From assembly GCA_000827205.1 (NCBI GenBank), contig KN832555.1, positions 1,352,893-1,416,892 of the forward strand: 64,000 bases of DNA, given 5' to 3'. This DNA is from Plicaturopsis crispa FD-325 SS-3. Lineage: Eukaryota > Basidiomycota > Agaricomycetes > Amylocorticiales > Amylocorticiaceae. The notes below the pieces were generated by a model. It searched no databases and was not told the origin of the DNA. It was given only the letters and a program-made list of their open reading frames with translations. Of the stretch, positions 42,525 through 54,250 are shown one piece after another. Numbering within the stretch: the stretch's first letter is position 1; every line of letters starts with the position of its first letter. A program made the translations under genes and the position numbers.

Positions 42525-43428
42525 CGATAGAAAGGATTGTGTATAAAGTTACTTATCGGGTTGACTTATTCACTTATCCCCGTGTAATTTCTGGCTGGCT
42601 AGCTTCTACTTAGCTTTTCCCACGCTTCGACAAATTAACTTGGCTTAGCTTAGGCCTGCGACTCAGCGCTGCCCAGCGTTGGGTGCTTTCTCGCTGCTCG
42701 TGTACCGAGAGAAATCATCTGAACCGGAGGTGAGCAGTGTGGACATCTCCGCGGTAAGATTTCGACTAGTATCCGGCTTATCCTGTCGGTGGTGTCATGC
42801 GCGTGCCTCTCAATACCAAGTAATTGGTACACTGTGGACTCGGAATTGGACCTAGTAGAGTAAGTAATCATAGGCACTCAAGACTGGCTGCAGCAATGAT
42901 AGAATTGTATTGGGGCGGACCACAAGACAATATCCGTGGGCATGCAAGTCCGCCCAGCATATGCAGCAGAAAAGGTGGGGTAGTTGCACGGACCTACAAG
43001 GACCCACAATGTATTTCAATTAAAATTTGAGCACCGTCTCCGGGCTCTCTCAACTCCTCAGAGGGTCTTTGGGACGACTAGTCTGACCTCTCCAGAGCCG
43101 TATATGATCGCTGTACCCGTCATATGCACCCAAGTTGATATAAGTTGAGAAATATGCATTTATTCAGTGTAAATGCCTTTGAATATTCTACCACTCAGAT
43201 ACCGGCCGTGTGACCTTCTGAGCAATGAACTTGGGTCATTTTGAAGGGAATGGCCTCCAAGGATAACGCCAAAACCTCTGTGTAGGACGATAAGTTAAGT
43301 TGTCAACTTAAAGCTAGCTTCAAGCGAGCGCGACAATTTCACTTATTGTGCCAAAAGCTAAGCTAAGTTAATTTTGGCAGGGATAAGTTAAATTGCCAAG
43401 TGAAATTGTTAACCGCCGATAGAAAGGA
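42525..43428. mobile_element. Possible non-autonomous element with 12-bp flanking repeat
   Basis: CGATAGAAAGGA occurs at 42525-42536 and again at 43417-43428. The roughly 880 bp between them are AT-richer than the surroundings and noncoding. Subterminal regions share inverted words: ACTTATCCCCG near 42572 and the reverse complement of TAACTTATCCCTG near 43378-43390, plus many copies of (A)CTTAGCTTA. A palindrome TAAGTTGTCAACTTA lies near 43292. This looks like a degenerate insertion between VAM7 and IPP1, but a 12-bp target duplication is unusual and I cannot assign a family. Confidence 0.35.
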
Positions 43429-43546
43429 CCGTCGCGAGTTGCCGTCCGATCACGATTTCTGCACTGGAAACTTTGGTGCAGAGTCTACATCGATGCGAAC
43501 GACCGTTTCGCGCCGTTTATCCCAACAACTTCGTCTCTTAACCACC

Positions 43547-44819
43547 ATGTCCTCTCGTCAGTCCTCTTTTTCATTCCCTTTTATCTTAGTTCTAATCCTG
43601 TGTTTACAGAATACGCACCCCGTCTCATCGGTGCTCCCAACACCTTGGGTGCGTCCTCTAGCAGTTTCTTTTCTACGAGCGCTACCACCGCCGCTAACCC
43701 CGCTTTCCGCTTTTCGCAGACCACCGCGTGTACATCGAGCAAAACGGCTCCGTCGTCTCGCCCTTCCACGACATCCCGCTCTTCGCCGACCAGAACAATG
43801 GCATCTTCAACATGATCGTCGAGGTCCCGCGCTGGACGAACGCGAAGATGGAGATCTCCAAGGAGGAGCCGTTCAACCCCATCAAGCAGGATATCAAGAA
43901 GGGCCGCCTGCGCTTTGTGCGCAACTGCTTCCCCCACCATGGGTACATCTGGAACTACGGGGCTTTCCCCCAGGTGAGCCCCGGCCCCCGCGCGACTACG
44001 TTATGTTTGTTTCTCATCGTTAAATCTCACCGATCGATAGACCTGGGAGGACCCCTCGCAGTCGCACACGGAGACCAAGGCCAAGGGCGACAACGACCCG
44101 CTCGACGTGTGCGAGATCGGCGAGCAGATCGGGTACGTCGGCCAGGTCAAGCAGGTTAAGGTGCTCGGCATCATGGCGCTCCTCGACGAGGGCGAGACGG
44201 ACTGGAAGGTCATCGTCGTAGACGTCCAGGACCCCCTCGCGTCCAAGCTTAACGACATCGAGGACGTCGAGAGACACCTCCCCGGACTCATCCGCGCTAC
44301 TAATGAGTGGTTCAGGTACGCCCACCCTGTCACCGAGTATTCATTTACTCACCACGCGCATGGACAGGATCTACAAGATCCCCGACGGCAAGCCCGAGAA
44401 CCAGTTCGCGTTCTCCGGCGAGGCGAAGAACAAGAAGTACGCGACCGAGATCATCCACGAGTGCCACGAGTCCTGGCGCCGCCTCATCACCGGCGAGAGC
44501 GCCGCCAAGACCGCGTCCTACGACCTCTCCATGTGCGTCCTCCCTCTCCTCCCTAAAATTATTGCTTCGTTCGTATGCTGATTCGTTCGCCCGCCCGTGC
44601 AGCCGCAACATCACGATCCAGAACTCGCCCGGGTTCATCCGGCGCGACGACCCCGCGTACACCGGCATTCCCGCGGACGCGCGCAAGCCCCCTGCCCCCA
44701 TCGACCCTTCCGGTGCGCATTCTCTTCCCTTCCCTTTCATTATCTACGCGCGACAGAGTTACTGACGGTAGGAAATAATAGTGTCGAAGTGGTTCTATAT
44801 CTCGTCCGCGCAGGTGTAG
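43547..44819 (+). CDS. IPP1: Inorganic pyrophosphatase (family I)
   Basis: Cytosolic enzyme that hydrolyses pyrophosphate and drives biosynthesis. Six exons or more. Start at the CACC-ATG of MSS; splicing gives [13 protein letters not shown] then [20 protein letters not shown]. Active-site segments include [51 protein letters not shown] (D-D-D metal cluster) and [10 protein letters not shown], all intact. Ends [12 protein letters not shown]. Length is near 290 residues, as in yeast Ipp1. Confidence 0.96.
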
Positions 44820-45514
44820 GTGTAGAGCGCAGATGTAGAGTGGACGGTGATAACAACGTGTAAAAACATGGATTGAATGCGAAATTAAACGGGACACGCG
44901 CTTAGCGTGTTTCTTCGGTGCGATGTGTGCAGATGGCAGAGTGAGCGTTAAGCATGAGACGTTGAGTTCTTGTCACTTTTTCAAGGTGGCTCTCCTGTAA
45001 TTTTGGACATGCTCATTCTACGCAACACGGAGTAGACGCGTATGTGGTGTGTACGCTGGACTGACATATCTTCGATACTAGGTCCTCTCTGTCCACGCCC
45101 GCCTCGGTCAATGGGGTATGCCGAACACAGGTGAGCACGTTCTACCGTCCGCACGCCGTGTTTCGCGTTCCCCCATCATATATCACCCGTGTATGGGCGC
45201 CGAAGTTCACTATCTTCGCGCGACTTTCTGATATTTTCATGGACGCGTTTGCTTTTTCGGTGCTCGCGAGTTACGGTGCGGTGCCCGTCGAGAAAAATGT
45301 TTCCGTCGAACCGTTCCATGATATTTTCCTTGGTCGTGAACTGTCGTGAACCACAAAACATAGATTGGTCGTGCGCCGCAATAACAACGTTCTTCCAAGA
45401 TGCTTAGTAGGATCCAACTGCAACTATCCTCCCCGGACGCTACTGCTCGGCTCAAGCTGCGCCCCCAGTCGAAGCCGGTGCCGATGCCGTACCTGCCACG
45501 ATTATGTCTCGCGT
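44820..45514. other. Intergenic
   Basis: Convergent 3' flanks. No convincing gene on either strand. Confidence 0.4.
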
Positions 45515-45889
45515 TTAAGCATGGGCTACCCACCGCGCCGCCGCAAAGGACTCACTCGTGTACGGCGCGCAGTCCGCGTTCAGCGCAGCCGCCCCCGCGT
45601 CGGAGCTGGCAGGCGAGCAGCTCGCGGCCGAAAGGCAGCGGTGCACGAAGACGAGGTAGTTACCGTCGTTGCAGAAGCATGGCCAGTCGATCCTGTGCGT
45701 GCGTGTGTCAGTGGCATTGTAGGGTGGCGTAGGGAGAGGGGGTGAAGCGACGTACGTGCCGCTCGCGCCTGGGTTCGCGCATTCTGCGCCGGTGTTGGGG
45801 TTGCGCGCGGTGTCCTCGGCGCAGGTGGAGCAGTCCGCTGCGACGAGGGCAGCGCTGAAGAGGGCAACGAGAGCGGTAGTGAGTTTCAT
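45515..45889 (-). CDS. Small secreted eight-cysteine (CFEM-like) protein
   Basis: Starts MKLTTALVALFSAALVAADC, a clear signal peptide. Two exons joined at GGCAC|GATC give mature DCSTCAEDTARN, GAECANPGASGT and IDWPCFCNDGNYLVF, then HRCLSAASC and LNADC. Eight cysteines are present with a D-x-x-C-x-C core, the pattern of CFEM domains, which can bind haem or act at the fungal surface. Spacing was judged by eye and it has no GPI signal, so call it CFEM-like. Size is about 90 residues. Confidence 0.72.
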   Translation of the reverse strand: MKLTTALVALFSAALVAADCSTCAEDTARNPNTGAECANPGASGTYVASPPLPTPPYNATDTRTHRIDWPCFCNDGNYLVFVHRCLSAASCSPASSDAGAAALNADCAPYTSESFAAARWVAHA

Positions 45890-46579
45890 TTCTGGCGGTA
45901 GAGACGAGTATGAGAGTCGGGGTGATTACGACCTGTATCTGAAGGCTTACCTGGTATTTAAAGGCATACATTAACAGGAATGATGACCAGCGCTCGAATG
46001 AAACATAACCTTCAAACACTGTATACCCTTATAGGCGTACACTGCATTGAAGAAGCTTCTGAATTTGAATAAGCAGAGTGGAAACCCCCGATGGCTTGCA
46101 GCTCACACGCCAGCAGCGGTCGCCGTCGCCGACCTGGCATTCGGTGTGTTAGTAATCCTCTCGAGAGGCTGTACTATGAGAAGCGGCGTAAGGCGATCGT
46201 AGTTGTGGATGCACGGCTCGGAAGAATGCCACTCGCGACTCACAACGACTGCCATTCGCAGCGGTCCTCCGAGTCGTCAAGTCCCCGACTGGAGGATCTT
46301 GACTGGATCTCGTGACGATGCTGTGGACGCATTGAGAACAGCTCAGCACATCGCCGAGTCGCGGGCAGTTATACTGAAAAACAATTGAGTTCATCAGAAA
46401 TGTCCGAGCATACTCGACGACTATATACAGAACCACGCACACAGAAATTTAAGGAATGAAAATCCGATGGAGACTCGACAGCCTAGATGTAATCAGTCAG
46501 ACGATGCGAAAGGAGAGATATCCCGTTCACAGTATTCCACCCCATCTCCGAGCCAGTCACCACCCTCCACCACCATCCC
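45890..46579. other. Intergenic
   Basis: Promoter of the CFEM-like gene and the 3' flank of the repeat-protein gene. No other gene recognised. Confidence 0.4.
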
Positions 46580-47781
46580 CTACAGAGCGCTGCTTGCCGG
46601 GAACACGCTAGATATTACCGCGGCACTGCTCAATGTGATTGCCCCGCTAGATGGGAAGACGACGGTGCTTGGCACGCCCGCCGCACTAGTGGTCCCACCG
46701 ACGGGGAGGCTGGTTGCAAAGATACTGGTGACGGAAGCGGTGGTGCCGGATACAACGGAGATGCTAGAGGGGGTGACGATGCTGCTAACGACAACGGTGG
46801 TGCCAGATACATTAGTGGGGCTGCTAGACGGGGCGATGGTGACGGTCACAGTGGTGGGAGTACCGCAGGACGCAACAGCGCTACTGGACGCCGCAACACT
46901 GGTCGTTTCGACGGCCCCAGGCACCGCGGCACTGCTGAGCACAGTAACGGGGGTACCGGATATGACGACGGTGGTGGTGGACCCGGGGACAGCCTGACTA
47001 CTAGAGGGCGCGACACTGGTCGTTTCGACGGTCCCAGGCGTCGCGGCACTGCTGAGCACAGTAACCGGGGTACCGGATACGACGACGGTAGTGGCGGACC
47101 CAGGGACAGCCTGGCTACTAGACGGTGCGACACTGGTCGTTTCGACGGTCCCAGGCGTCGCGGCACTGCTGAGCACAGTAACAGGGGTCCCGGATACGAT
47201 GACGGTGGTGGTGGACCCAGCGACAGCCTGGCTACTAGAGGGTGCGACACTGGTCGTTTCGATGGTCCCAGGCGTCGCGGCACTGCTGAGTACAGTGACG
47301 GGAGTGCCGGACACAGTGGGAGCACTAGACGGCACGACAATGCTGGTCACGACGGCGGTGGTGCCAGGTACACCGAGAGGGGTGCTGGATGGGGCGATGC
47401 TGACGGTCACAGTGACAGTATTGTCGCAGGATACGACGGGGCTGCTGGACGGGAAAACGCTGCTCGTCTCTACGGCGGTGCCGGACGCCGCGGCACTGCT
47501 GAACACAGTAACGGGGGTACCAGATGCTGCGACACTGCTAGTCACAGTGACGGGGGTACCGGACACCGCGACGCCGCTGGACGGGAAGGTGACGGTGGTG
47601 ACGCTACCTGAGGCACTGCTGGACGCCACAATGCTGCTGACTTCACCGACGGGGCTGCCCTCCGTTACAGTAGCTATAATTCGATCCTGCGTTAGAGTGC
47701 GACACGATGGAAAATCCCGCGCAGGTACTCACCGAGGGCGACTACTGCAGCGAGTACATGGAAAGAGTGGGTGAGCTGCAT
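46580..47781 (-). CDS. Secreted Ser/Thr/Val-rich repeat protein
   Basis: Exon 1 encodes MQLTHSFHVLAAVVALA, a signal peptide. The intron (GTGAGTACC to ATTATAG) joins it to TVTEGSPVGEVSSIVASSSA. The remaining 350 residues are Ser/Thr/Val/Ala/Pro repeats, including four units of 39 residues (GTPVTVLSSAATPGT, VETTSVAPSSSQAVPGS, TTVVVS). Likely heavily O-glycosylated and extracellular or cell-wall linked. No hydrophobic C-terminal tail or GPI signal is seen; it ends SSVFPASSAL. The opposite strand is also open over much of the repeat, but lacks a signal peptide. It neighbours the CFEM-like gene on the same strand. Confidence 0.68.
46870..47337 (-). repeat. 117-bp tandem repeat, four copies
   Basis: The landmark CGGCACTGCTGAG(C/T)ACAGT starts at 46927, 47044, 47161 and 47278, exactly 117 bp apart. 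Each unit encodes 39 residues of the secreted Ser/Thr-rich protein. Units are about 90% alike by eye. Confidence 0.92.
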
Positions 47782-48747
47782 ATTGCGTACGGCGAAGTAG
47801 ATTCGTATGAAGCAGAATATCAGATTGACGATTTGGTGGTTGATATCGAGGGAAACACTTACTTATATGCAGATGTAGGGTTCTTGCGAGTGGTATATCC
47901 ATGCAAGTAGGTGGACACTGCCTTCGGCATGGTGCCCTGGTCTACCAGATTCACACTCAGTGGAAATTCACACACGGACATGGTGTCTGTGCGGGGAAGC
48001 AGTACAAATTCTCCGTAGTTGCCGCACATAGGCACGACTCAGTCAACATGCAACCTGGGGCCGCTGGTATGCCTCTGCTGCCTGACATGCAATGCATCCG
48101 AAGTGACGTAGTCAGAACATGGACTCAAACGAGAAGGATGGGCCGACCATAGAGTCCACGGTTATCAGAGGTCATCTGGATAGACTCGCCGTCGACGGTC
48201 GACAGACACAGCATCGCAATGAATGAGAACGTGCATTCCGCAGGTGCGCTTCCGCCATCCCATTAGGGCAGCCATACAAGCAGACCGTTACTAAGATCCT
48301 TGGCGAGAAGTCAGCGCAACACTCCAGAGACTATATTTAACCGTACAGAAACCTCGTTGCAAACGACTTAAGTACACGGTGGCAGGGATCGCCGTGTAGC
48401 CTCGTGCATCCCCGTACGCCGCGAGGGACTACGACATTGTTGGACAGTGCTGGATGGGGATTGCGAGTGAGAAATCATGCTCGGGGACGGAAGAATATCG
48501 TACCTGGCGACAGCTAGTGACGGAGTCCGGAGACGATCGCGAGCAGCTTTGGCGCCCTTTGAGCATACCTGCAGTCAGGTTAATCAACTCCCAAGGGTTG
48601 CACCCTGATACCCCTCCAGAAATACGACGCAGAGGGCTCGGGAACTCCTACCAAGGATGAACGAGATGTTTAGAAAGTTCTGAATGGTTAGAATCCGGGT
48701 ATAATCACAGCGCCCATACTTGATAGCAGCTACACCAACATCAGCCC
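47782..48747. other. Gene-poor stretch
   Basis: Almost 1 kb without a supported gene; a plus-strand frame at 47707-47910 overlaps the first exon of the repeat protein and shows no family features. Confidence 0.35.
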
Positions 48748-49697
48748 ATGGAGAGTGCCCTCCGTTTCAGCCCCTTCGAGATAGCCATCCACTCCGTCCC
48801 ATTGATCCTCTTCCGTAGTGAGCCGGCCCTCCAGCTCCGCAAGGTGTTCATCCCCCTCGTCCTTCACGGACATGCAGGGGAAGTCGAGGTCCTCGATAGT
48901 GCGGAATTCGAACTTACACAGGATGGGAAGCTGGTGGTTGAGGCCTTCGAAAAATTCTCGGACGGCTGGGTCCATCTCCCATGCAGAGGACGACGCGCCG
49001 GACTTGGAAGCCGAGGATGCAGCTAAGGGATAAGCTAAATGCGCTGTGGTTCGTTGGATCTAGTGGAACGCAACTCACGGGCTTGGGGTTTATTCGAGCT
49101 CGTAGCTAGACGTTTGAACGGTAGTCTAAGTGAGAGATTGCACGTATATTGAAGGTGGCTCACAAGGTCTGATACCAGAACCATGCTGCGTTGTGTTTCT
49201 GGTCGGAGGCTTGTCTTTGAGCGTCGCCCTCCTCGGTGGCGGAATCACCAATCGCTCCTCGCCACTTTCGGGTTCGAACTTAACTGCTTTTCAACCGCGG
49301 GTGCTACGGCGAAGATGTATTTGGGACTCGTCGTCATCGTCCTTGTTTACATCGAGACTATCGTCCCCATGGCCGCCTTCAAAATCACCCCCTCTGTCGC
49401 TTTACTCCAAATCATCATCTGTAACAATGATGTCGCCGATGGTTCCATCTAAATAGAGCGCGTCTTCCGTGAGGTCGTTCATGATCTTATGCCGAAGAAA
49501 TCGATGACCTCCTTGTCGGATTCGGTTTTCGCCATCTCCCGAATCTGTGCACGCATCGTCCGGGATATCTGGACGAGTGCATACGCGGTTTATGAGAAAT
49601 CGAGAGTCGGAATGGTACTTACTAGTAGTCTCTAAATTGTAGTAAACAACACACTCACGGGTTGCCTCCGGGCCCTCTTCGCAGTGTCCTCAGGCAT
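48748..49697 (-). pseudogene. HTH-SAM family member 1, decayed
   Basis: Homologous over its whole length to the gene at 50094-51094. The N-terminal part reads MRAQIREMAKTESDKEVIDF then FGIRS and a stop. The middle keeps YLDGTIGDIIVTDDD before a stop, and LRRSTRG followed by a stop. The C-terminal SAM-like part begins MDPAVREFFEGLNHQLPILC and lacks five residues (GLGLK) present in the intact copies. A 1-nt insertion near 48813 shifts the frame before the conserved end. At least four disabling changes make this a pseudogene; sequence similarity to the live neighbour is still high, so the decay is recent. Confidence 0.8.
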
Positions 49698-50093
49698 GAC
49701 GTCCTACTATAGAGTGGCAACGTGAACACCGATACGAGGTCGATTGGTGGACTGGGGAAGCTTGAAGGTACGACGCGAACCCGCCACTTTCGTGAAACAG
49801 ACGCGACTTGGCCGACGCGAACTTCGATCTTACATCTAGATGACCACGGCGTACCGGTTCAAAATATGTACTGGCAAACCGTCTGTGCGCATGCCACGCC
49901 CCGTCTAGTAAGTGCTATGTATGTACGATATAAAACAACCCAGTGGTAGTAAGTAACAAGCAGATAAACTAGTAGTAAGATCCGAGAATGTAAGTACAAG
50001 AACAAGAAGCTTCAGCGAGACAGAAATCCTTCAAAGCAGAACAGAGCAAAACAGCATAGTCCAACAACATTCAAACCACCCGTTCGACCAACA
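49698..50093. other. Intergenic between family members 1 and 2
   Basis: About 400 bp, no coding signal. Confidence 0.4.
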
Positions 50094-51094
50094 CTAGTTC
50101 ATCGAGAGCGCCCTCCGTTTCAGCCCCTTCGAGATAGCCATCCACTCCGTCCCATTGATCCCCTTCGCTGTGAGCCGGCCCTCCAATTCGGCGAGGTGCT
50201 CATCCCCCTCGTCCTTCACGGACATGCAGTGGAAGTCGAGGTCCTCGGTCGTGCGGAATCCGAACTTGCACAGGATGGGGAGTTGGTGGTTGAGGCCCTT
50301 CAGGCCGAGGCCTTTGAAAAATTCTTGGACGGCTGGGTCCATCTCGGATGCAGAGGAGGATGCGGCGGAGGTGGAGGCTGAGGATATAGCTGGGGGTTGA
50401 AATTAATACGCGTTTACAATATTCGAGGCTTATGGTGGATGACACTCACGGGCCTGGGATTTACTGGAGCTCACGGCTGAGGCCAGTTGAGTAACGGATC
50501 AATACTTGTGTATATACACCAGAGCCATGTTAACACTCACAGGAACTCGTACTCGCACTCTGCTGCGTGCTGCCTTTGAGTGGGTTTTTCGCTATCACAG
50601 TCACCCTCCTCGGTGGTGGAATCACGGGCGGCTCGTTATCGTCGCTCTCAGGCTCATATTTAACGCGCTTTCGCTCTCTGGTGCTGCGGCGAAGCTGTTC
50701 CTGCTGCACATTCGATTTGTCGTCCGCCTCTGCCTCGAGGAATTTATCCTCCAGTCTTCCTGTGTGTTCCCCAGTGTCACTCTCTTCTGCCGACTCGTCG
50801 TCTATGACGATGATATCGCCCATGGTTCCATTTAGATATAGTTCATCCTCGTCAAGGTCGTCCTCCTCCAAATATTTACCGTTGACTATTCGGTAATAGC
50901 TGGAGTTAGCGATCTCGAAGTAGTCCATGACCTCCTGCACGGACTTTGTCTTCGCCATGGCGCGGATCTGTGCGCGGGTGGTCCGAGATATCTTGTGAAT
51001 AGTTCAAGTTATATCAGAAGCCGTCCACTGTTGATAAGAAGTGAGTACTAGTACGCACCCGCCCTCTCCGATTCTTCCTCTTAATGCCACTCAT
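50094..51094 (-). CDS. HTH-acidic-SAM family member 2
   Basis: Unrecognised family, about 250 residues, four exons. Exon 1 MSGIKRKNRRGR splices to ISRTTRAQIRAMAKTKSVQE, then VMDYFEIANSSYYRIVNGKY, which looks like a helix-turn-helix. An acidic stretch (GTMGDIIVIDDESAEESD) and a basic motif RRSTRERKRVKYEPESDD follow, then EPPVIPPPRRVTVIAKNP. A Ser-rich exon leads to the C-terminal domain MDPAVQEFFKGLGLKGL, HQLPILCKFGFRTTEDLDF, then WMAISKGLKRRALSMN, which has the helix spacing of a SAM-like domain. Inference: nuclear DNA-binding or chromatin protein. Intron positions are the same in the copy at 62324-63326. Confidence 0.78.
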
Positions 51095-51425
51095 ACTAAT
51101 AGTTGGCTGGCCTGTGTTTGAGATGGGCGCCACTAGTACGGCTGCTAGGTCTGTTCAAAGTCGCGTTCGAAGAAAGGGGAAGCATTCCTAAGCATTCTTG
51201 TCAGTCAGAGTCACGAGGGCGCGTTTCGTGCCCGGGCCGATCGTGCCGGATGTAGCCCATGGTTGCAGGCGCTCGATCCAAACTTGTTCCAAACCTTTAC
51301 AGTTGCAGTCGGTATCGACCGTCCTAAGCTGTCTATTTCTTGTCTGGCATCTATCTTTTCAAGCACCGTAAAGTCCCACAAGCTATCCGAGTGGAACCAG
51401 TCCCACCACAAGGTCCTCAGCGCTC
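51095..51425. promoter_or_regulatory. Divergent region between family member 2 and the 672-residue gene
   Basis: 331 bp between divergent starts; no special feature noted. Confidence 0.35.
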
Positions 51426-53444
51426 ATGCACTCGGCCGACCAGCGACCGCCCCCGCCGGCAGTGTTCTTAGCCCTGGAGGAACTCCTGCCCCCATCTCCC
51501 ATCCTGGTTGCCAGCGAGAACGCGACCCCCATCTTCGGCTACATACCGATCGAAATCGACCCGTCACTATACACCGCAGGTCCGGGCGACTACAGCAACA
51601 TCGGCGAGAGTATCAGCGCCAGCACGATCAAGACCACAGGCACCTTTGGGCCCCCTCGGACGACGTACTATGGGCTAGAGATCCAGCAGCCTCTGGACGT
51701 GCAGGAAGCTGAGGCGGAAGACTACTTTGACGGCGCGAGCGTCTCGAGTTGTGAAACTATCAGTCCTAGCCTGGCGAGGTCCCCCCTCTCTATCGCCTCG
51801 TTTGCGGAGTCTCTGGCCTCTCAAGCGGGATATTATGATCGCCTGAATCCTCACATGCAGACTGCCTCAAGATTTACTCTCTCCGCGTATCTTTCATCGG
51901 ATTCTATTGCTACCTCAAGGTCACCGGACACCCAGCTACCTGATATTCAAGTACAAGATCACAACGACGGCGATGGATCTCAAGACAACTACAGCGTGGA
52001 CGATGTGCAGGCCCTCCTCCAAACACATCTGGATACCTTTTCGACTTTGGCGACGGTACAATTTTGCTCTCCTACGGCGTCCTCTTCTATGGACACACTG
52101 TCTTCGAGCGCTATCTCACCGGATCGCTGGCGAAGAAACGTTGGATCATCAAGCCATCAACACGCTCTAGGCGTCTCAAAGTCCCCTACCGGTTCTGCCC
52201 CTCCCTCTCCCGACGTCTCGCGCTTCCTGCACGTCCCCACCGCGCGTCGGACCCGCTCAACTTCCTCAGCCACCATGGAATCCTCACCCTCCTGCGTCAT
52301 GGTCTCCTCCCCAACCCCCTCCACCCTCCCTCCCTACCTCCACTGGCTGCAGCACACCACCGTCAGCTTCGCCATCGACCAAGAAGGCTTCCGCTCCATC
52401 CAGCCCTCCTTCAAATTCACCGGCTTCTCCCCGCGCGCCGGTATAGCGGACTTCATGCCCACCAAACGCGAATCGTTTGTGTTCCACCACGCGCCGCTGG
52501 ACAGCGCGCCGGTCCTGAGGCGCGTGCTCGTCAACGGGGACGCGTCGCGGGACCATATCTCCCGCCAGGCGTCGCTCGGGATCAAGTCCAACGGGCCGTA
52601 CACCGTACACGGCACCGAGACAGCGTACGCGTCCGCACCCGGGAATCCAGCGCCGAAGCTGGAATGGAAGTTCGCGTACGCGGTCGCGGATAGGCGCGCG
52701 GACGGCTCGCGGAGGGTGATGCCGGGGGAGAAGATGTTCACCCCGCTGACGTTCTCGTGCGCGCCGGATCTTTTGAGGCCGATGCAGGGCCAGAAGGTGC
52801 GCCTGATATCGTTCATCAAGAAGACCGTCGCCGCGAACTTGGCCGCGGAGAAGCTGGAGCCGCCGGATTGCCCGGCGCATATCGCGAGAATGCTGGACCG
52901 AGAGAGGCCGGTGGGCGCGCCAACGAACACAATGGATGAGGACCGGGGATGGCTCGCGGTGCACCGGCGTGCGCAGTCCGCTGTACCTGCGCATATGGAG
53001 GGTGGCAGGCCGGTAGCTGCGCGCACGGAGAGCGCGCCCATGTATGCGCCGCCTCAGCATGTTCAGAACCAGCCTCAGCATGTCCAGGCCCAGCGCCCGC
53101 TCAGGCGCATGGGCAGGCGCAGGGCGTCCTCTGCAGGCGAAGGGGCGTTCTCTGCGGAGAATGCATTCGTTGCTGGTAACGCTAAGAGAGATAATAGGAC
53201 GTCGGTTGAAGACCAAAACGTGCCGCCTGCTTTCTCGAAACCCCAGCCGCCCCTCCCGATCCCGCCGCCGTCGAAACATGTCATGCCGCCGCCGTCGAAG
53301 CATATCATGCCGCGCGCGGAGCTGTGTGACTTGTTGGAGAATATGGAGTCGACTCTGGTTCATGTGCATGAGCCGCGATCGCAGGGCCTAAGGCCACCGC
53401 CTCATCGTCCTGTGCTTAGGGGGGCGAGGACGAATCGTCTGTGA
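51426..53444 (+). CDS. Conserved-looking 672-residue protein of unknown function
   Basis: Not recognised. One uninterrupted frame of 672 residues starting MHSADQRPPPPAVFLALEEL. Residues 1-280 are mostly Ser/Thr/Asp-rich and look disordered. A structured core at about 283-480 contains PPYLHWLQHTTVSFAIDQEG, GFRSIQPSFKFTGFSP, ESFVFHHAPLDSAPVLRRVL, PAPKLEWKFAYAVADR and GEKMFTPLTFSCAPDLL. The C-terminus has short repeats (PQHVQNQPQHVQAQ; PPPSKHVMPPPSKHIMP) and HRPVLRGARTNRL at the end. No signal peptide or membrane helix. The lack of introns over 2 kb stands out here. Confidence 0.75.
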   Translation: MHSADQRPPPPAVFLALEELLPPSPILVASENATPIFGYIPIEIDPSLYTAGPGDYSNIGESISASTIKTTGTFGPPRTTYYGLEIQQPLDVQEAEAEDYFDGASVSSCETISPSLARSPLSIASFAESLASQAGYYDRLNPHMQTASRFTLSAYLSSDSIATSRSPDTQLPDIQVQDHNDGDGSQDNYSVDDVQALLQTHLDTFSTLATVQFCSPTASSSMDTLSSSAISPDRWRRNVGSSSHQHALGVSKSPTGSAPPSPDVSRFLHVPTARRTRSTSSATMESSPSCVMVSSPTPSTLPPYLHWLQHTTVSFAIDQEGFRSIQPSFKFTGFSPRAGIADFMPTKRESFVFHHAPLDSAPVLRRVLVNGDASRDHISRQASLGIKSNGPYTVHGTETAYASAPGNPAPKLEWKFAYAVADRRADGSRRVMPGEKMFTPLTFSCAPDLLRPMQGQKVRLISFIKKTVAANLAAEKLEPPDCPAHIARMLDRERPVGAPTNTMDEDRGWLAVHRRAQSAVPAHMEGGRPVAARTESAPMYAPPQHVQNQPQHVQAQRPLRRMGRRRASSAGEGAFSAENAFVAGNAKRDNRTSVEDQNVPPAFSKPQPPLPIPPPSKHVMPPPSKHIMPRAELCDLLENMESTLVHVHEPRSQGLRPPPHRPVLRGARTNRL

Positions 53445-53763
53445 TGTTGTCGATATTTAGGCGACGGATATGCCTTTGGCATAGTATATATACCTGGAAG
53501 GAACCCAAGTGGACGACTACAATGTTTGTAGCGATGCAATACCAATGTCAGTACCAATATCAATATAGCCTCGCAGCGTGTACACTACTAGTACTCCGAA
53601 TCGAATGTACCAACAGCCTGCCTTTCTTTGTACTCAACACCGACGTTCGTGCATCATCGCAAACATAAAGCATATAGATTATAGGATGGAAACAGTAGCC
53701 CATGGGTCAGACACTAGAGATACACGAGAAAAATAGTCTGCAGTCCACATCCCGACCCAGCGC
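53445..53763. other. Convergent intergenic region
   Basis: 3' flanks of the 672-residue gene and of histone H4; nothing coding seen. Confidence 0.4.

Positions 53764-54250
<487 letters not shown>

Noticed and set aside
46467-47774. Long plus-strand frames opposite the Ser/Thr repeat gene
   Set aside because: They mirror the 117-bp repeats, start without a signal peptide, and one is broken by a stop within the array; the minus frame has a signal peptide and a clean intron.
51263-53391. Overlapping frames across the 672-residue gene
   Set aside because: Basic, low-complexity shadows in other frames; the main frame is far longer and has ordered segments.
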